A model generated the notes under the pieces. It was given only the letters and a program-made list of their open reading frames with translations, was not told where the DNA came from and searched no databases. Shown here one piece after another: positions 18,654 to 27,752 of a DNA stretch of 64,000 nucleotides. The position numbers and the translations under genes are program-made. The first letter of the stretch is position 1. The number at the start of each line of letters is the position of its first letter. Source of the DNA: SZUA-36 sp963759155 (lineage in GTDB: Bacteria > Pseudomonadota > Gammaproteobacteria > Xanthomonadales > SZUA-36); assembly GCA_963759155.1 (NCBI GenBank), contig CAVWXX010000005.1, positions 576,722-640,721 on the forward strand, written 5' to 3'.

Positions 18654-20165
18654 TTACCACCAGGACTCAAACTGCACCCCAAGTGAAAACCCATTGGTAT
18701 CATCGGCATAGGTGTTTCCGCCTATCAGGCCCCGGAACTCATCCGACCACTTGGCCCAGGTCAGATAGAGGCGGATGGCCGGTCGTGAGAACAGACCCCA
18801 GTCGGGTGTTATCTCGGGTGCTACGGTTAGCTTGAGCAGGCCACCCTTTTCGCCGCTTTCCAGTTTGCTGTAGTCATAACCCGCTTCGAATGCCAGGTTG
18901 TAGTTTTGACTCAAGCTATAAACCGGGCGTACGCCGACTGAGTACCAGTGGCGGTTTGAGTTTTCCGCCAGGCCCAGGTCATCGTGCTGATAGATGGCAA
19001 CGGCCTGAAGCCCCAGACGTTGGTTAAAGTTGTATTCCAGAATATTCATCAGGCGCAAGCGCGACTGGTCTTCGACACTTGTTCCCTCGGGGATTTCGCC
19101 ATTTTCGCTGGTTCGCAGAGAAGGGCTGAAGCTGTTGAAGTTGGCCGCAACGCTATTACCGTATTGAATGGTGGCGGTATTTTTGTTGCTCTCGCCAAAG
19201 TCGCTGACCAGGAAAAACCCCGCTGCAATGCCATCGGCGCTGCCCTTCAGTTCTTCTCCCCCGGCGAACTCACCCTCAAGTTGATAATGCGAGTAAACGA
19301 ACCAGAAGTTGCCGCGCCCAATACCCATATCAATGTCATTCAAGCGCAGGTCGATGTTGTTTTTATCGGTGGTATCAAGGTCACCGATGTAGTCGTTGGT
19401 GCCGGTGAAATCATCAAGCGTGCCCCCTATCCAGGCCACTGAGGCTTTTGCGAAACCGAGGTCATAATCTTCCAGGCCGCCGCCAAAACCACTCATGTCC
19501 AGCCAAAAGAAATCATTAATATGGATATCGTGGCGCCGGTAGAACCGCTGGCCGGCCCAAAGTCGCGCATCGGGTTGATTTGCAATACTGCCCTGTGCCG
19601 TGGCAAAGACCTCTCGAAGGGAAACGGTTCCGTTATCGCCATCCAGGGCGATACCGGTTGCCTTATCCAGCGTGGAGAAGGCCAGCAGGAAATGTGTCCC
19701 AAACAAGGTCGAGGGCTGGTCTTTTCTCTCAGCCACTTTGTAGTAGGAAAACCCGGCCTCCATGTAGGTGTCGGTTTCATTGCCCAGGCGATAGGCCGCA
19801 TCGGCACCCGGCAACTTGAATCGCTCCTGTGACTCACCGCCCTTACCGATACCATAGCCCGCCCGCATGTAGCCGTAGTAATCGAACATTTGTGGGTCAA
19901 AATCAGTGGAAAAGTCGCTGACACCGTCAAATTCTCCGGCCGGCAGTATGGCTTCCTCGGTCACTTCCCGGTCTGATGATGTTATTGAATCGGATGAACC
20001 CACACCGACCGACTCCAGTCGCGCCTCCATTTCATTGAGGCGTTGTTCGTAGCGTTCGTTTTGTGCCCGCAATTCCGCTAACTCCTGTCGAAGCTGTTCG
20101 ATCTCGGAGTTTGCCGCGAAGGCTGCGATGGGCAGGAGAAGCAGGGTCAGTATGATGAATCTCAT
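18654..20165 (-). CDS. LamB-like outer-membrane maltoporin/carbohydrate porin
   Basis: 503 residues. A signal peptide (MRFIILTLLLLPIAAFAA) is followed by an N-terminal coiled coil (about 20-52, EIEQLRQELAELRAQNERYEQRL), then a beta-barrel. LamB hallmarks: YYGYMRAGYGIGKGG, FKLPGADAAYRLGNETDTYMEAGF, the RLWAGQRFYRRHDIHINDFFWLDMSGFGGGLED block, and a C-terminal aromatic (FESWW) recognised by the BAM machinery. It allows passive uptake of oligosaccharides. No sugar ABC or MFS genes adjoin it, so the substrate is open. Confidence 0.92.
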   Translation of the reverse strand: MRFIILTLLLLPIAAFAANSEIEQLRQELAELRAQNERYEQRLNEMEARLESVGVGSSDSITSSDREVTEEAILPAGEFDGVSDFSTDFDPQMFDYYGYMRAGYGIGKGGESQERFKLPGADAAYRLGNETDTYMEAGFSYYKVAERKDQPSTLFGTHFLLAFSTLDKATGIALDGDNGTVSLREVFATAQGSIANQPDARLWAGQRFYRRHDIHINDFFWLDMSGFGGGLEDYDLGFAKASVAWIGGTLDDFTGTNDYIGDLDTTDKNNIDLRLNDIDMGIGRGNFWFVYSHYQLEGEFAGGEELKGSADGIAAGFFLVSDFGESNKNTATIQYGNSVAANFNSFSPSLRTSENGEIPEGTSVEDQSRLRLMNILEYNFNQRLGLQAVAIYQHDDLGLAENSNRHWYSVGVRPVYSLSQNYNLAFEAGYDYSKLESGEKGGLLKLTVAPEITPDWGLFSRPAIRLYLTWAKWSDEFRGLIGGNTYADDTNGFSLGVQFESWW

Positions 20166-20354
20166 GTGTTTTTACCTCTTGGAAGCTAAGCAGAGCCCGG
20201 CCAGGCGGCCTATAAATCATCCGGCCCGGGCTGGCGTCATAACCGTTTCTTAAGACTGAATAACAGTTAGATTATAAGAGGCAACTTTAAGACATGCTCA
20301 AGTACATATGAGACGATTGTGATTTAGAATCTGTGGTTTCAAGGCTGAATTTAT

Positions 20355-20735
20355 ATGAAGAAAAAGTCAACGGCTTGTCTGTGTGGCTCCGCTGAGTCAC
20401 TCGAGCGTTGTTGCCTGCCAATCATAGACGGTATTCGCTCTGCATCATCGGCAGAGGCTTTAATGCGCTCGAGATTCAGTGCCTACAGCCTTGATCGTCA
20501 GCAGTATCTGTTGAGCAGTTGGCATCCTACAACCCGGCCGGATTCAATTGAGAGCGACCCATCCATTCATTGGTTAAGGTTGAAGATCATCAATGCTGAA
20601 AGACGCACGGACCAGGTTGAGTTTGTCGCGACATTCAAACGCAATGGCAAGGCCCACAAAATGCATGAGAACAGCCGCTTTATTTTCGAAAATGGCCAGT
20701 GGTTTTACCTGGATGCTGTTAAACCAGCGACATGA
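20355..20735 (+). CDS. ychJ: YchJ-family protein (SEC-C zinc motif plus NTF2-like domain)
   Basis: 126 residues. An N-terminal C-x-C-x8-CC motif (ACLCGSAESLERCC) is of the SEC-C zinc-binding type. It is followed by the family segment SSAEALMRSRFSAYSL and a small NTF2-like beta domain ending ENSRFIFENGQWFYLDA. Members are 110-160 residues and of unknown function. It ends 84 bp before the convergent HTH gene. Confidence 0.85.
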   Translation: MKKKSTACLCGSAESLERCCLPIIDGIRSASSAEALMRSRFSAYSLDRQQYLLSSWHPTTRPDSIESDPSIHWLRLKIINAERRTDQVEFVATFKRNGKAHKMHENSRFIFENGQWFYLDAVKPAT

Positions 20736-20818
20736 CCAGCGCACCACTGAAATAAATGGCTCAGGGCCCACTACCCAGAGCCCATCACCGAGAGTCCATC
20801 ACCCAGGTACCTTTACGA

Positions 20819-21178
20819 TCACATTCCTGCCAAAAATTGCTTCTGAATTGTTGCATCCATATGCACTGATTCTTTGGCGATATTAAGTTGCATGTTGATG
20901 TTGGCAACATCCAGAAGCAACTCATCAACTTGATACCGATTACTTTCTTTAACCCAACTGAGGATGCTGGATAAATGCCAAAGCACTGTTTTACCTTCGT
21001 GAATGGGTGCTGGAAAAGAAACCAGGTTATTCATCATAAGTTTTCTGATGTTCTGCCGTGAGTAGCCCAGTATTTCCGCTATATCAGATAAACCAACGAG
21101 ATCTGGAGCAGCCTGTTTCAGCAAGCCGTTCAACAAAAGCACTTGGGTTCTGTGAGGTTTTGGGGAGACAAACTTCAA
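20819..21178 (-). CDS. Helix-turn-helix DNA-binding protein, possibly 5' truncated
   Basis: 119 residues with a helix-turn-helix LVGLSDIAEILGYSRQNIRKLM, the pattern of AlpA/excisionase-like or MerR-type recognition domains, then WHLSSILSWVKE. The only possible start in frame is TTG 21178, because a TAA lies just upstream. No ribosome-binding site is apparent, and a partial REP palindrome sits 17 bp further up, so the 5' end may have been altered. Role unknown, probably transcriptional regulation. Confidence 0.6.
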   Translation of the reverse strand: MKFVSPKPHRTQVLLLNGLLKQAAPDLVGLSDIAEILGYSRQNIRKLMMNNLVSFPAPIHEGKTVLWHLSSILSWVKESNRYQVDELLLDVANINMQLNIAKESVHMDATIQKQFLAGM

Positions 21179-21194
21179 TTAAACTCATGTTTAG

Positions 21195-21212
21195 AATAAT
21201 TGGGGTCAGAGC
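21195..21212. repeat. Half REP-like sequence (GGGGTCAGAGC)
   Basis: AATAATTGGGGTCAGAGC matches one arm of the palindromes at 18089 and 32353, without a convincing opposite arm. It is probably a decayed element. Confidence 0.55.
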
Positions 21213-21246
21213 CCTTTATCGGAAGTTATCTTCGGATTTCCTCATC

Positions 21247-21729
21247 CTACAATAACTTTTCAATATCCTTTTCTAAATCTTTCGGTTTTACTGTCGGCGC
21301 AAACCTCGCGACAACCTTGCCATCTCGGTTGACGAGAAACTTGGTGAAGTTCCATTTGATTTTCTCCGAACCCAACAAGCCCTTTTGGCTCTTTTTCAGA
21401 TACTTGAAGAGTGGATCGGCGTCATCACCGTTGACGTCGACCTTGGAAAACATGGGGAATGAAACCCCGTAGTTCAGCTGGCAGAACTCCGCGATGTCAC
21501 TTTCAGTGCCAGGCTCCTGCCGGCCAAACTGATTACAGGGGAAACCAAGTATTACCAGCCCCTTGTCTTTGTACTTCTCAAAAAGTGCCTCCAGGCCTTC
21601 GTACTGTGGCGTGAACCCGCATTTACTGGCGGTGTTAACAATCAGCATCACCTGGTTTTCATAGTTACCCAGTGCGACCTTGTCACCTGTGATCGTTTGT
21701 ACTTCAAACCCATATATATCTGCAGTCAT
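21247..21729 (-). CDS. Glutathione peroxidase (BtuE-type thiol peroxidase)
   Basis: 160 residues. Catalytic Cys in NTASKCGFTPQYEGL; resolving-type region GFPCNQFGRQEPGT; and WNFTKFLVNRDGKVVARFAP, containing the Trp/Asn of the active-site tetrad. The cysteine (not selenocysteine) form is expected to reduce peroxides in cytoplasm or periplasm with thioredoxin or glutathione. It has no signal peptide. Complete length for the family. Confidence 0.95.
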   Translation of the reverse strand: MTADIYGFEVQTITGDKVALGNYENQVMLIVNTASKCGFTPQYEGLEALFEKYKDKGLVILGFPCNQFGRQEPGTESDIAEFCQLNYGVSFPMFSKVDVNGDDADPLFKYLKKSQKGLLGSEKIKWNFTKFLVNRDGKVVARFAPTVKPKDLEKDIEKLL

Positions 21730-21915
21730 GAAAACACCTTTACCAACATGTTAGAAGCTGCCCATCATACTCTTTATATGAACGGATTTACCTACACAGA
21801 TGCCATTCAGTCTCCTATTTCAATTCCGCATGCATTGCATGACACTTGTTTTGATGTGACTCAGTCAAGCCAGATAGGTTGAAGCACCGGCCTGACCCGA
21901 CTTTGCAAGTATGAC

Positions 21916-21944
21916 TTGTTCCCAATTTGGGAACTTTGTACAAT
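21916..21944 (+). promoter_or_regulatory. higBA promoter with palindromic operator
   Basis: A -35-like TTGTTC (21916-21921) and a -10-like TACAAT (21939-21944) are spaced by 17 bp. The perfect palindrome TTCCCAA-T-TTGGGAA (21919-21933) occupies the spacer. This is where an autoregulating HigA repressor would bind; the assignment is inferred from position and symmetry. Confidence 0.65.
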
Positions 21945-21968
21945 GATACCCGTCGAATGGAATAGTCT

Positions 21969-22268
21969 TTGCGAATAATCAAGATAAGAACATTAAGGGA
22001 ATTTTGGAGCGACCCGGACTTTAGCGATTCTGAGCAGCCGTTAAAATCCTGGTATGTGATTGCTAAAAATGCGAATTGGGCAAAGCCTCAAGATGTGAAG
22101 AGTCAGTTTCGCAATGCCAGTATCGTGAAAGGCAATAGAGTGGTATTCAATATCGCAGGCAACAAATACCGATTGATAGTGAAGTTTAACTACGAATTTA
22201 AAATTGGTTACATTCGATTTTTAGGCACCCACAAGCAGTACGATGCTATTGACGCGGAAGCAATATAA
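21969..22268 (+). CDS. higB: HigB-type toxin (mRNA interferase)
   Basis: 99 residues with the HigB_toxin pattern: SWYVIAKNANWAKPQDVKSQFRNASIV, then RVVFNIAGNKYRLIVKFNY and YIRFLGTHKQYDAIDAE. RelE-fold ribosome-dependent RNA cleavage is the known activity of the family. It begins with TTG at 21969 and overlaps the antitoxin start by one base (TAATG). Confidence 0.92.
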   Translation: MRIIKIRTLREFWSDPDFSDSEQPLKSWYVIAKNANWAKPQDVKSQFRNASIVKGNRVVFNIAGNKYRLIVKFNYEFKIGYIRFLGTHKQYDAIDAEAI

Positions 22269-22642
22269 TGAACATTAAACCGATTCATTCTGAGACTGAT
22301 TATCTCGAATCGCTTGCCCGCGTAGATGCGCTAATGGATGCGCAGCCCGGAACGCCCGAAGGCGATGAACTCGACATACTCGTCACCCTTGTTCAAGCAT
22401 ATGAAGAAAATCACTTTCCAATCGATGCCCCTGACCCTGTCGAGTTTATTAAAAATGTAATGGACTTTTTAGAACTGGACCAGGCCGAACTTGCGAGGTT
22501 GCTGCAATCACGTCCGCGCGCGTCTGAGATTTTGAACAGGCGGCGTCAATTGACATTAAGCCAGATTCGTAGGATCACCAGCGCCTGGAAAATTCCGGCT
22601 GACCCCCTCATCCGGAAATATGAACTCGCAACCCGTAACTAG
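22268..22642 (+). CDS. higA: HigA-type antitoxin
   Basis: 124 residues. An N-terminal toxin-binding stretch (ARVDALMDAQPGTPEGDELDIL) is followed by an HTH (LDQAELARLLQSRPRASEILNRRRQLTLSQIRRI). This is the long HigA form (ImmA-like architecture absent) that goes with HigB_toxin partners. It neutralises HigB and represses the operon. Overlapping stop/start indicates translational coupling. Confidence 0.92.
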   Translation: MNIKPIHSETDYLESLARVDALMDAQPGTPEGDELDILVTLVQAYEENHFPIDAPDPVEFIKNVMDFLELDQAELARLLQSRPRASEILNRRRQLTLSQIRRITSAWKIPADPLIRKYELATRN

Positions 22643-22662
22643 CTTGTCGAACTAAAAAACCT

Positions 22663-22771
22663 TTAACAAATCCTCCATTTAGACGTTGCCGGGCGCCTGG
22701 CCTGATACGTTGCGGATCTCAGGGTTGGGAGGGAGATTTCGGCAGATGGTGATTGCTTCAACTACACTTAG
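22663..22771 (+). pseudogene. Decayed, internally deleted copy of the 18245 exported-protein gene
   Basis: Bases 22663-22685 match the 5' flank of the gene at 18245 (TAACAAATCC-CCA-TTA-ACGT). From 22685 the sequence jumps to its 3' end and matches to the stop region (TACGTTGCGGA, GGGTTGGGA, CAACTACACTTA). About 270 bp including the start and signal peptide are missing, and substitutions are scattered. It is the scar of an old duplication located between higA and the dehydrogenase gene. Confidence 0.75.
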
Positions 22772-22823
22772 GCAGAACCAGTGACCCGGTGGCATGGTCA
22801 CTGACGCCAAAGCAGGAGTGGTA

Positions 22824-24032
22824 ATGGAAAGCATCAACAAAAAAAACCTGGCTCGCCGGCAACTCATCCAATTCCTTGCCGCCAGCCCCCTACTTGCGGG
22901 TATTGGCCCCGGCCGCCTGTTGGCAGACACGCTGCTGAATCCGGTCTCATCGCCGAAAGATGCCTTGGATGTGTTCGATTTCCAACGGGTTGCAGAACAG
23001 GTTTTACCACCGGCTCACTATGGCTATCTTGCCACCGGTACCGATGGTGACGAAACACTGCATGCGAACAGGAAGGCGTTTGAGAAACACTATTTGCGTG
23101 CCTTACGTATGGTCGATACCTCCAGCATAGACACACGGCTGGAGTTGCTCGGGCAGAAGTTGAGCTCACCGATCATCATTGCCCCGGTTGGCAGCCAACG
23201 GGCTTTTCATCCGGAGGGCGAATTGGCGACTGCCCGTGCGGCACGCACTGGCGACCATTTACAAATACTTTCCAATGTAAGCACCACTTCCATTGAGGAC
23301 GTCATCGCTGCCCGCGGTGGGCCGGTATGGTTTCAGTTATACCCGACAACCAAATGGTCGGTGGCTGAGAAGATGGTCAAAAGAGCCGAGAAGGCAGGCG
23401 CGCCTGTCGTGGTTTTAACGGTGGATCTGAATTCGGGTAGTAACAGGGTAAGCATGATGCGTTATATCAGCCAGGATCAGCGTAATTGTTCCGAGTGTCA
23501 TGATCGCACCCGTGAAGATGCCTGGCTGGACCGCAAGTCCATGTACGAGGGCACGGAGGCAACCACCAAAGAATTTGATACACCCGGCATGACCTGGGAT
23601 TTTATCGGGCGCTTAAAAAGCATCACCAGTATGAAGGTAGTGATAAAGGGTATCGTGACCCCCGAAGATGCAAGCAGCGCGGTACAAGCCGGTGTGGATG
23701 CAATTATAGTTTCGAATCACGGTGGCAGGGCGGAAGCCAGTGGCTGGGCAACACTGGACAGCCTGCCCGGGGTGGTCAATGCCGTGAACGGTGACATCCC
23801 GGTCTTGGTTGATAGTGGCTTTCGCCGCGGTACTGATATCTTCAAAGCGCTTGCCCTGGGCGCCGATGCCGTATGTATTGGACGGGCTTACATCTGGGGT
23901 CTTGCGGCGTTCGGGCAACCGGGTGTTGAAAAGGTATTAGAAATTCTGCGTGCCGAGCTGGCAATGGTGATGGGCCAAATGGGTACGCCTGCCCTGAAGG
24001 ATATTGGGCCAGAGAGGATTGGGCAGCATTAG
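22824..24032 (+). CDS. FMN-dependent alpha-hydroxy-acid dehydrogenase with Tat-like signal
   Basis: 402 residues from ATG 22824, chosen because AGGAG lies 5 bases upstream. The N-terminus has a twin-arginine-like segment (ARRQLIQFLAASPLL). The rest is the LldD/glycolate-oxidase TIM barrel: APVGSQRAFHPEGELATARAA, QLYPTTKWSVAEKMVKRAEKAGAPVVVLTVD, and the catalytic-His loop SNHGGR followed by DSGFRRGTDIFKALALGADAVCIGR. The usual QLD after SNHGGR is replaced by AEA, so the substrate pocket may differ from lactate enzymes. A periplasmic enzyme oxidising a 2-hydroxy acid is inferred. It is followed by a DUF4174 gene 3 bp later. Confidence 0.87.
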   Translation: MESINKKNLARRQLIQFLAASPLLAGIGPGRLLADTLLNPVSSPKDALDVFDFQRVAEQVLPPAHYGYLATGTDGDETLHANRKAFEKHYLRALRMVDTSSIDTRLELLGQKLSSPIIIAPVGSQRAFHPEGELATARAARTGDHLQILSNVSTTSIEDVIAARGGPVWFQLYPTTKWSVAEKMVKRAEKAGAPVVVLTVDLNSGSNRVSMMRYISQDQRNCSECHDRTREDAWLDRKSMYEGTEATTKEFDTPGMTWDFIGRLKSITSMKVVIKGIVTPEDASSAVQAGVDAIIVSNHGGRAEASGWATLDSLPGVVNAVNGDIPVLVDSGFRRGTDIFKALALGADAVCIGRAYIWGLAAFGQPGVEKVLEILRAELAMVMGQMGTPALKDIGPERIGQH

Positions 24033-24035
24033 TAA

Positions 24036-24485
24036 ATGAAATATGCTGCAATTCTATTGGCCTGCATGATGACCGTAAATATCAATGCCCAGGCATCGGA
24101 AGAAAAACCGGCCGGCCTGGAAGACCTTCGCTGGGAGTATCGCGTGATCCTGATATTTGCGCGCGAACCTTACATGTCAAATGCGCTGCAAAACCTGGAT
24201 GATTTCAAAGCGGAAATTGAAGAGCGGGATATTGCCTGGTTCGTGCTTGACGACAATACGCTGCATACCAATTACGATGGAAAACTGAAGGATCAGCTGC
24301 GCGACGAGCTAATGAATCGCTACTTCACACCGGTGCCGGTTGAAACAGCCGTGCGCCTGATCGGAAAGGACGGCACCGTTAAATCGCGTTCATCCGACCT
24401 GGATCTCGAAGCTACCTTTGGCCTGATCGACCAGATGCCCATGCGACGCGCGGAGATGCGGTCGGGGGGCGACGACTTGGAGTAA
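24036..24485 (+). CDS. DUF4174-domain exported protein
   Basis: 149 residues: signal peptide (KYAAILLACMMTVNINAQA), then LEDLRWEYRVILIFA, a thioredoxin-like-fold segment, and the family ending VRLIGKDGTVKSRSSDLDLEATFGLIDQMPMRRAEM. DUF4174 proteins are small periplasmic proteins of unknown function. It starts 3 bp after the dehydrogenase stop, so it belongs to the same transcript and may be an accessory to that exported enzyme. Confidence 0.87.
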   Translation: MKYAAILLACMMTVNINAQASEEKPAGLEDLRWEYRVILIFAREPYMSNALQNLDDFKAEIEERDIAWFVLDDNTLHTNYDGKLKDQLRDELMNRYFTPVPVETAVRLIGKDGTVKSRSSDLDLEATFGLIDQMPMRRAEMRSGGDDLE

Positions 24486-24487
24486 GT

Positions 24488-24528
24488 GGGGTCAGAGTCA
24501 AGTGCCAGAGTCAACTGGCACTGACCCC
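24488..24528. repeat. REP-like palindrome, GGGGTCAG...CTGACCCC
   Basis: Outer arms GGGGTCAG (24488-24495) and CTGACCCC (24521-24528), with inner arms AGTGCCAG / CTGGCACT. It is related to, but distinct from, the 18089 and 32353 elements. It sits immediately after the DUF4174 stop, a usual REP position. Downstream, several copies of CGACATGTA-like words occur near 24540-24600. Confidence 0.7.
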
Positions 24529-24612
24529 TTTAAATACATGTCGATAAAACGTCTTTTAATCGACATATATTGTTGAAGTGTCGACATGATCGACATGTAA
24601 GAGCAAGCGGGG

Positions 24613-26650
24613 TTAGCGCGGCATTCCAGTAAACCCGGCAGCAGCGCGTAGCTCATTGCCGTCCATTACGTAGCCGTCGCTGACCACCGTGTGCACATGC
24701 CTCAGGGCGCCGAGGTCGGCACTGACATCGCCATTCACTAACAGCAGATCAGCCTCTTTACCCTTGGTGATGGAACCGGTCCGTTCGGCGATGCCCACCA
24801 ACCGGGCCGGGTTGATAGTGGCCGTCTGCAGGGCCTGGGCCTTGCTCATACCGGCCTGCTCGTAGATTTCGATCTCGCGCACCAGTTCCGGCCCCCAACC
24901 GTCCGTGCCAGCGACGATGGGCACTCCCGCCTCGTTGAGCTTGCCGATCAGTGCGACCATTTTCTCGTAACTCTTTCTGAAGTCATCGCGGGTAACGTCT
25001 CCGAAAAGCGGATAACCGCCGGTTTTCAGACCGCGCTCGAGTACTGCCGGCATCGTTCCCTCGTAAGGCACGAAAGCCGGGGGTAACGCCGGTTCATCGT
25101 TGAGGAAAGAGCCCTCAAAAATCATGATCGTCGGGTCGACCCAGGTACCGCGTTGTTTTAGTTCAGCCACGAATTCGGTCATCACCGGACCATCCAGATC
25201 GACATCCATGGCATAGTGTGCCGGCCCTTCGAAGCGCGCGGCCGTGTTGGATACATCCACCACTTCCTGGGGCAGGTCCTGCATGATGATGAAGTTGAGA
25301 TGCGTGACCTCGTCGTAGCCCGCGCGCACCGCTTCCAGCGGCCGCATGGTGGCGGGAACGTGGCCGAGAACATTCAGGCCAAGACGATGTGCTTCTGCAG
25401 CGGCCGGTGCGATCCACTCGGGATTCATGGAGGTATAGAACTTCACGCCCCACAGACCTGCGTCCGCTGCCTTTTGCACCGCTGCAATGGTCTCTTCCTC
25501 GCTGCTCACCAGCGTAGCACCCTGGGCAGAGAGGGGGTGATCCTGGTCGATGATGATTGCACCAAAGGATTCAGGTGCCAGCAAATTGCCAGCGGCGCGT
25601 GCTTTCTTTGCCCAGACCAGTTTCTCCAGGGAATTACCCGGGCTGCGGATGCTGGTCATGCCAGTGGCCACGTTGGCCAGCAGGTCATAGCCGTCACTGT
25701 AATGCTTATGGGCATCCCACAGGCCGGGCACCAGTGTTTTACCCTGGCCGTCCAGTACCCGCCCGCCATCGGCGACTGTCAATGAGCCCGCCGGGCCGAC
25801 TGCAGTGATCTTGCCGTCTTGTGTGGTGACAGCCTGGTTTTCGATAAACCGGCCCGCTTCCGCATCGAACAAGCGCACGTTATCCACCAGCAAAGGGCGC
25901 CGCGCGTCTTCGGTAAGAAAGCGCCTGGCCACGGATGTTGCCGCCTGTTGTGCCGCTTCCTCCTGCATCTTGCGCATGGTCTTGAAATGTTCCTGGTAGC
26001 CCTCGCGGATCAGTCCCATCCAGCCGATGCTGGCCAGATATTTACCCTTGTCGTCCACCCACACCGGGACCGGTGCCGGCTGCAGCCCTTCGATAAAAAT
26101 CAGCCGCGCTTCGATATCACCGTCTTCATCCTCGATTGCCAGCGTGCCGCCATCGCGCAAGCGGGCGGTTCCGGAGGGCAATAGCTGTACTTCACCCTTA
26201 TCGAGCATGTACTCAACCAGCAGGCCAAACATGGTGCCCGGTCCGCCCCTGGGCAGATAGAGCCCGCCTTCCGGGGGTGCCGTACCGGTGTCTGCGCCTG
26301 AATCCCAGCGGATGCCGTTTTCATCGGAAACCATTTCTTCTGCCGCATTACCATCGGGAGTAACACCGCGAATCTGTATACGCAGTGGTTTGCCGTCGTA
26401 GCCGATCACTACCAGCGCATCGGTTTCGGTGATCCAGCCGCGCAGCGCTTTGCGATTTGCGAAAGGCAATCGCACCCTCTTCGGTCTCCCAACGCCATTC
26501 ATCACCATGCGTATTGGTATCAGAGACGATGACGTAGCGAGTGGCGTCGGCAGGTGGCGCCAGCAACGACTCTTTGGGTACGGGCTCAGAAGCGAAAGTG
26601 GCGGTTGAAAAGGCAAAAATGGCCAAAGCGGCCAGGTGAAAACGGGTCAT
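24613..26650 (-). pseudogene. Exported amidohydrolase-family metal-dependent hydrolase with one frameshift
   Basis: The N-terminus (signal peptide MTRFHLAALAIFAFSTATFA at 26650) and the catalytic body are in different frames, which switch near 26465-26480: ...EWRWETEEGA continues as FRKSQ in one frame and as KALRGWITETD in the other. The body has amidohydrolase ligands: DAHKH, a Lys in WGVKFYTS, His in NVLGHVP and VTHLNF, and Asp in VAGTDGWGPE. About 679 residues if repaired. One extra base in TCGCAAATCGCAAAGCG would explain it; a sequencing error or a recent mutation are equally possible, since the rest of the frame is clean. Probable periplasmic cyclic-amidase/prolidase-like enzyme. Confidence 0.82.
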
Positions 26651-26692
26651 AAGCGGGTTTTCCTTATTGTTATAAGGCGCAGAGTATAGCGT

Positions 26693-26715
26693 GAAAAAGG
26701 TCAGAGCCCTTTTTC
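26693..26715 (-). terminator. Probable bidirectional hairpin terminator after thioredoxin gene
   Basis: GAAAAAGG (26693-26700) and CCTTTTTC (26708-26715) form an 8-bp stem around a 7-base loop TCAGAGC, with the T-run inside the 3' arm. It lies downstream of the leftward thioredoxin gene and just upstream of the amidohydrolase gene. The loop matches the REP core, so it may be REP-derived. Confidence 0.45.
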
Positions 26716-26794
26716 AAACTATAGACCTACGTTGCCCGCCTGGAAATGAAACTTGTATTTGGAGACAAGGCCGCCTGACGTCTTCGCCTTCAGA

Positions 26795-27181
26795 TCACTT
26801 ACCGGCTTGCTTTTCTTTCGCGGCCTGCTGCTCAGCCACCTGCTTGTGGACCTCTACCATGTCCAGGTCTTTCGCCTTGGTGACAACTTCACGCAATGCG
26901 CCCTCGGGTAACGCGCCCGGCTGTGAGAAGACCATGACCTTTTCGCGGAATATCATTAGCGTGGGAATGGAGCGAATCTGGAAAAAGGAGGCAATCTCCT
27001 GCTCATTTTGGGTATCCACCTTGGCGAATACGGCATCGGGAAATTCTTCCGATACTTTTTCGAAAATAGGACCAAAGGATTTACAGGGAGCGCACCAGTC
27101 TGCCCAGTAGTCGACGACCACTGTCTCATTGTTTGTAATGACCTCTTCGAAGGTCTCCTTGGTCAGGTCCACGTATGCCAC
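26795..27181 (-). CDS. Thioredoxin-like protein with C-terminal charged extension
   Basis: 128 residues. Classical active site WADWCAPCKSF, FAKVDTQNEQEIA and cis-Pro in IRSIPTLMIF. The last ~20 residues (EVHKQVAEQQAAKEKQAGK) extend beyond normal thioredoxin length. The start ATG follows AAGGAG. No signal peptide, so a cytoplasmic disulfide reductase. Probably not the main trxA, given the Asp-Trp-Cys context and the extension. Confidence 0.92.
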   Translation of the reverse strand: MAYVDLTKETFEEVITNNETVVVDYWADWCAPCKSFGPIFEKVSEEFPDAVFAKVDTQNEQEIASFFQIRSIPTLMIFREKVMVFSQPGALPEGALREVVTKAKDLDMVEVHKQVAEQQAAKEKQAGK

Positions 27182-27557
27182 AACTATTCTCCTTGGGATA
27201 TTGAATCCTATATTATATTAAATATTTATAATATTGGTTCAGGTTTTTTAGGGAAATCGACCGGATACGTTTTTACACCTATCTTATGACTCAATGCAAA
27301 GGGTGTATTCTGGCCCCTCACTCTGACCATTTTTGTTGTGCCTGGTGTTGGCGTCCATTTTGTCTTACGCAGATAACATCCGTTTTCCTATTTTTATTCA
27401 GCAACAACTCGTTGAAACTTACTTTTTAAGTAGCGCGCCTGGAGCCGAATGAAAAATGCAATCTATCTTTCAAATCCGCACGCACCTCTGGAGATTACAG
27501 ATTATCAAAATCGCTTCAGAGATAAACAAGTGATACCTTCTATGGTATCATTTAATC
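27182..27557. other. Intergenic region without a gene (376 bp)
   Basis: No plausible coding frame. It holds the upstream region of the thioredoxin gene (ribosome-binding site near 27190) and, at its right end, the palindromic operator of the DUF4160 module. Confidence 0.6.
27531..27550. promoter_or_regulatory. Palindromic operator of DUF4160/HTH module
   Basis: TGATACC-TTCTAT-GGTATCA is a perfect 7-bp inverted repeat ending 7 bp before the GTG start of the DUF4160 gene. A binding site for the HTH-containing second protein is inferred. A palindrome of similar design (GTACCA...TGGTAC) stands before the toxin-antitoxin remnant at 42.7 kb. Confidence 0.6.
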
Positions 27558-27752
27558 GTGGGTAAAATTCATCGGGGAAACTTTGTTTTCCTGTGTTGGA
27601 TAGGAGATCACTCTCCCCGTCATGTTCATGTGTACCGCAGCTCGAAGCTTGTAGTGAAATGGGATCTGGAAAACTGGCAACCCATGCAGGGTAAAGCCAG
27701 CCGAAGAGTACTCGAACTCATCAAAGAACTCGTGAACGAAGGTAAACTATGA
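27558..27752 (+). CDS. DUF4160-domain protein (putative toxin-antitoxin partner)
   Basis: 64 residues starting with GTG. GKIHRGNFVFLCWIGDHSPRHVHVYR, then VVKWDLENWQPMQGKASRRVLELIKEL, is the DUF4160 pattern, with a conserved H-x-V-H-V. Such genes occur in two-gene modules with DUF2442-like or HTH partners, often annotated as type II toxin-antitoxin systems. It overlaps the next gene by 4 bp. Confidence 0.85.
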   Translation: MGKIHRGNFVFLCWIGDHSPRHVHVYRSSKLVVKWDLENWQPMQGKASRRVLELIKELVNEGKL

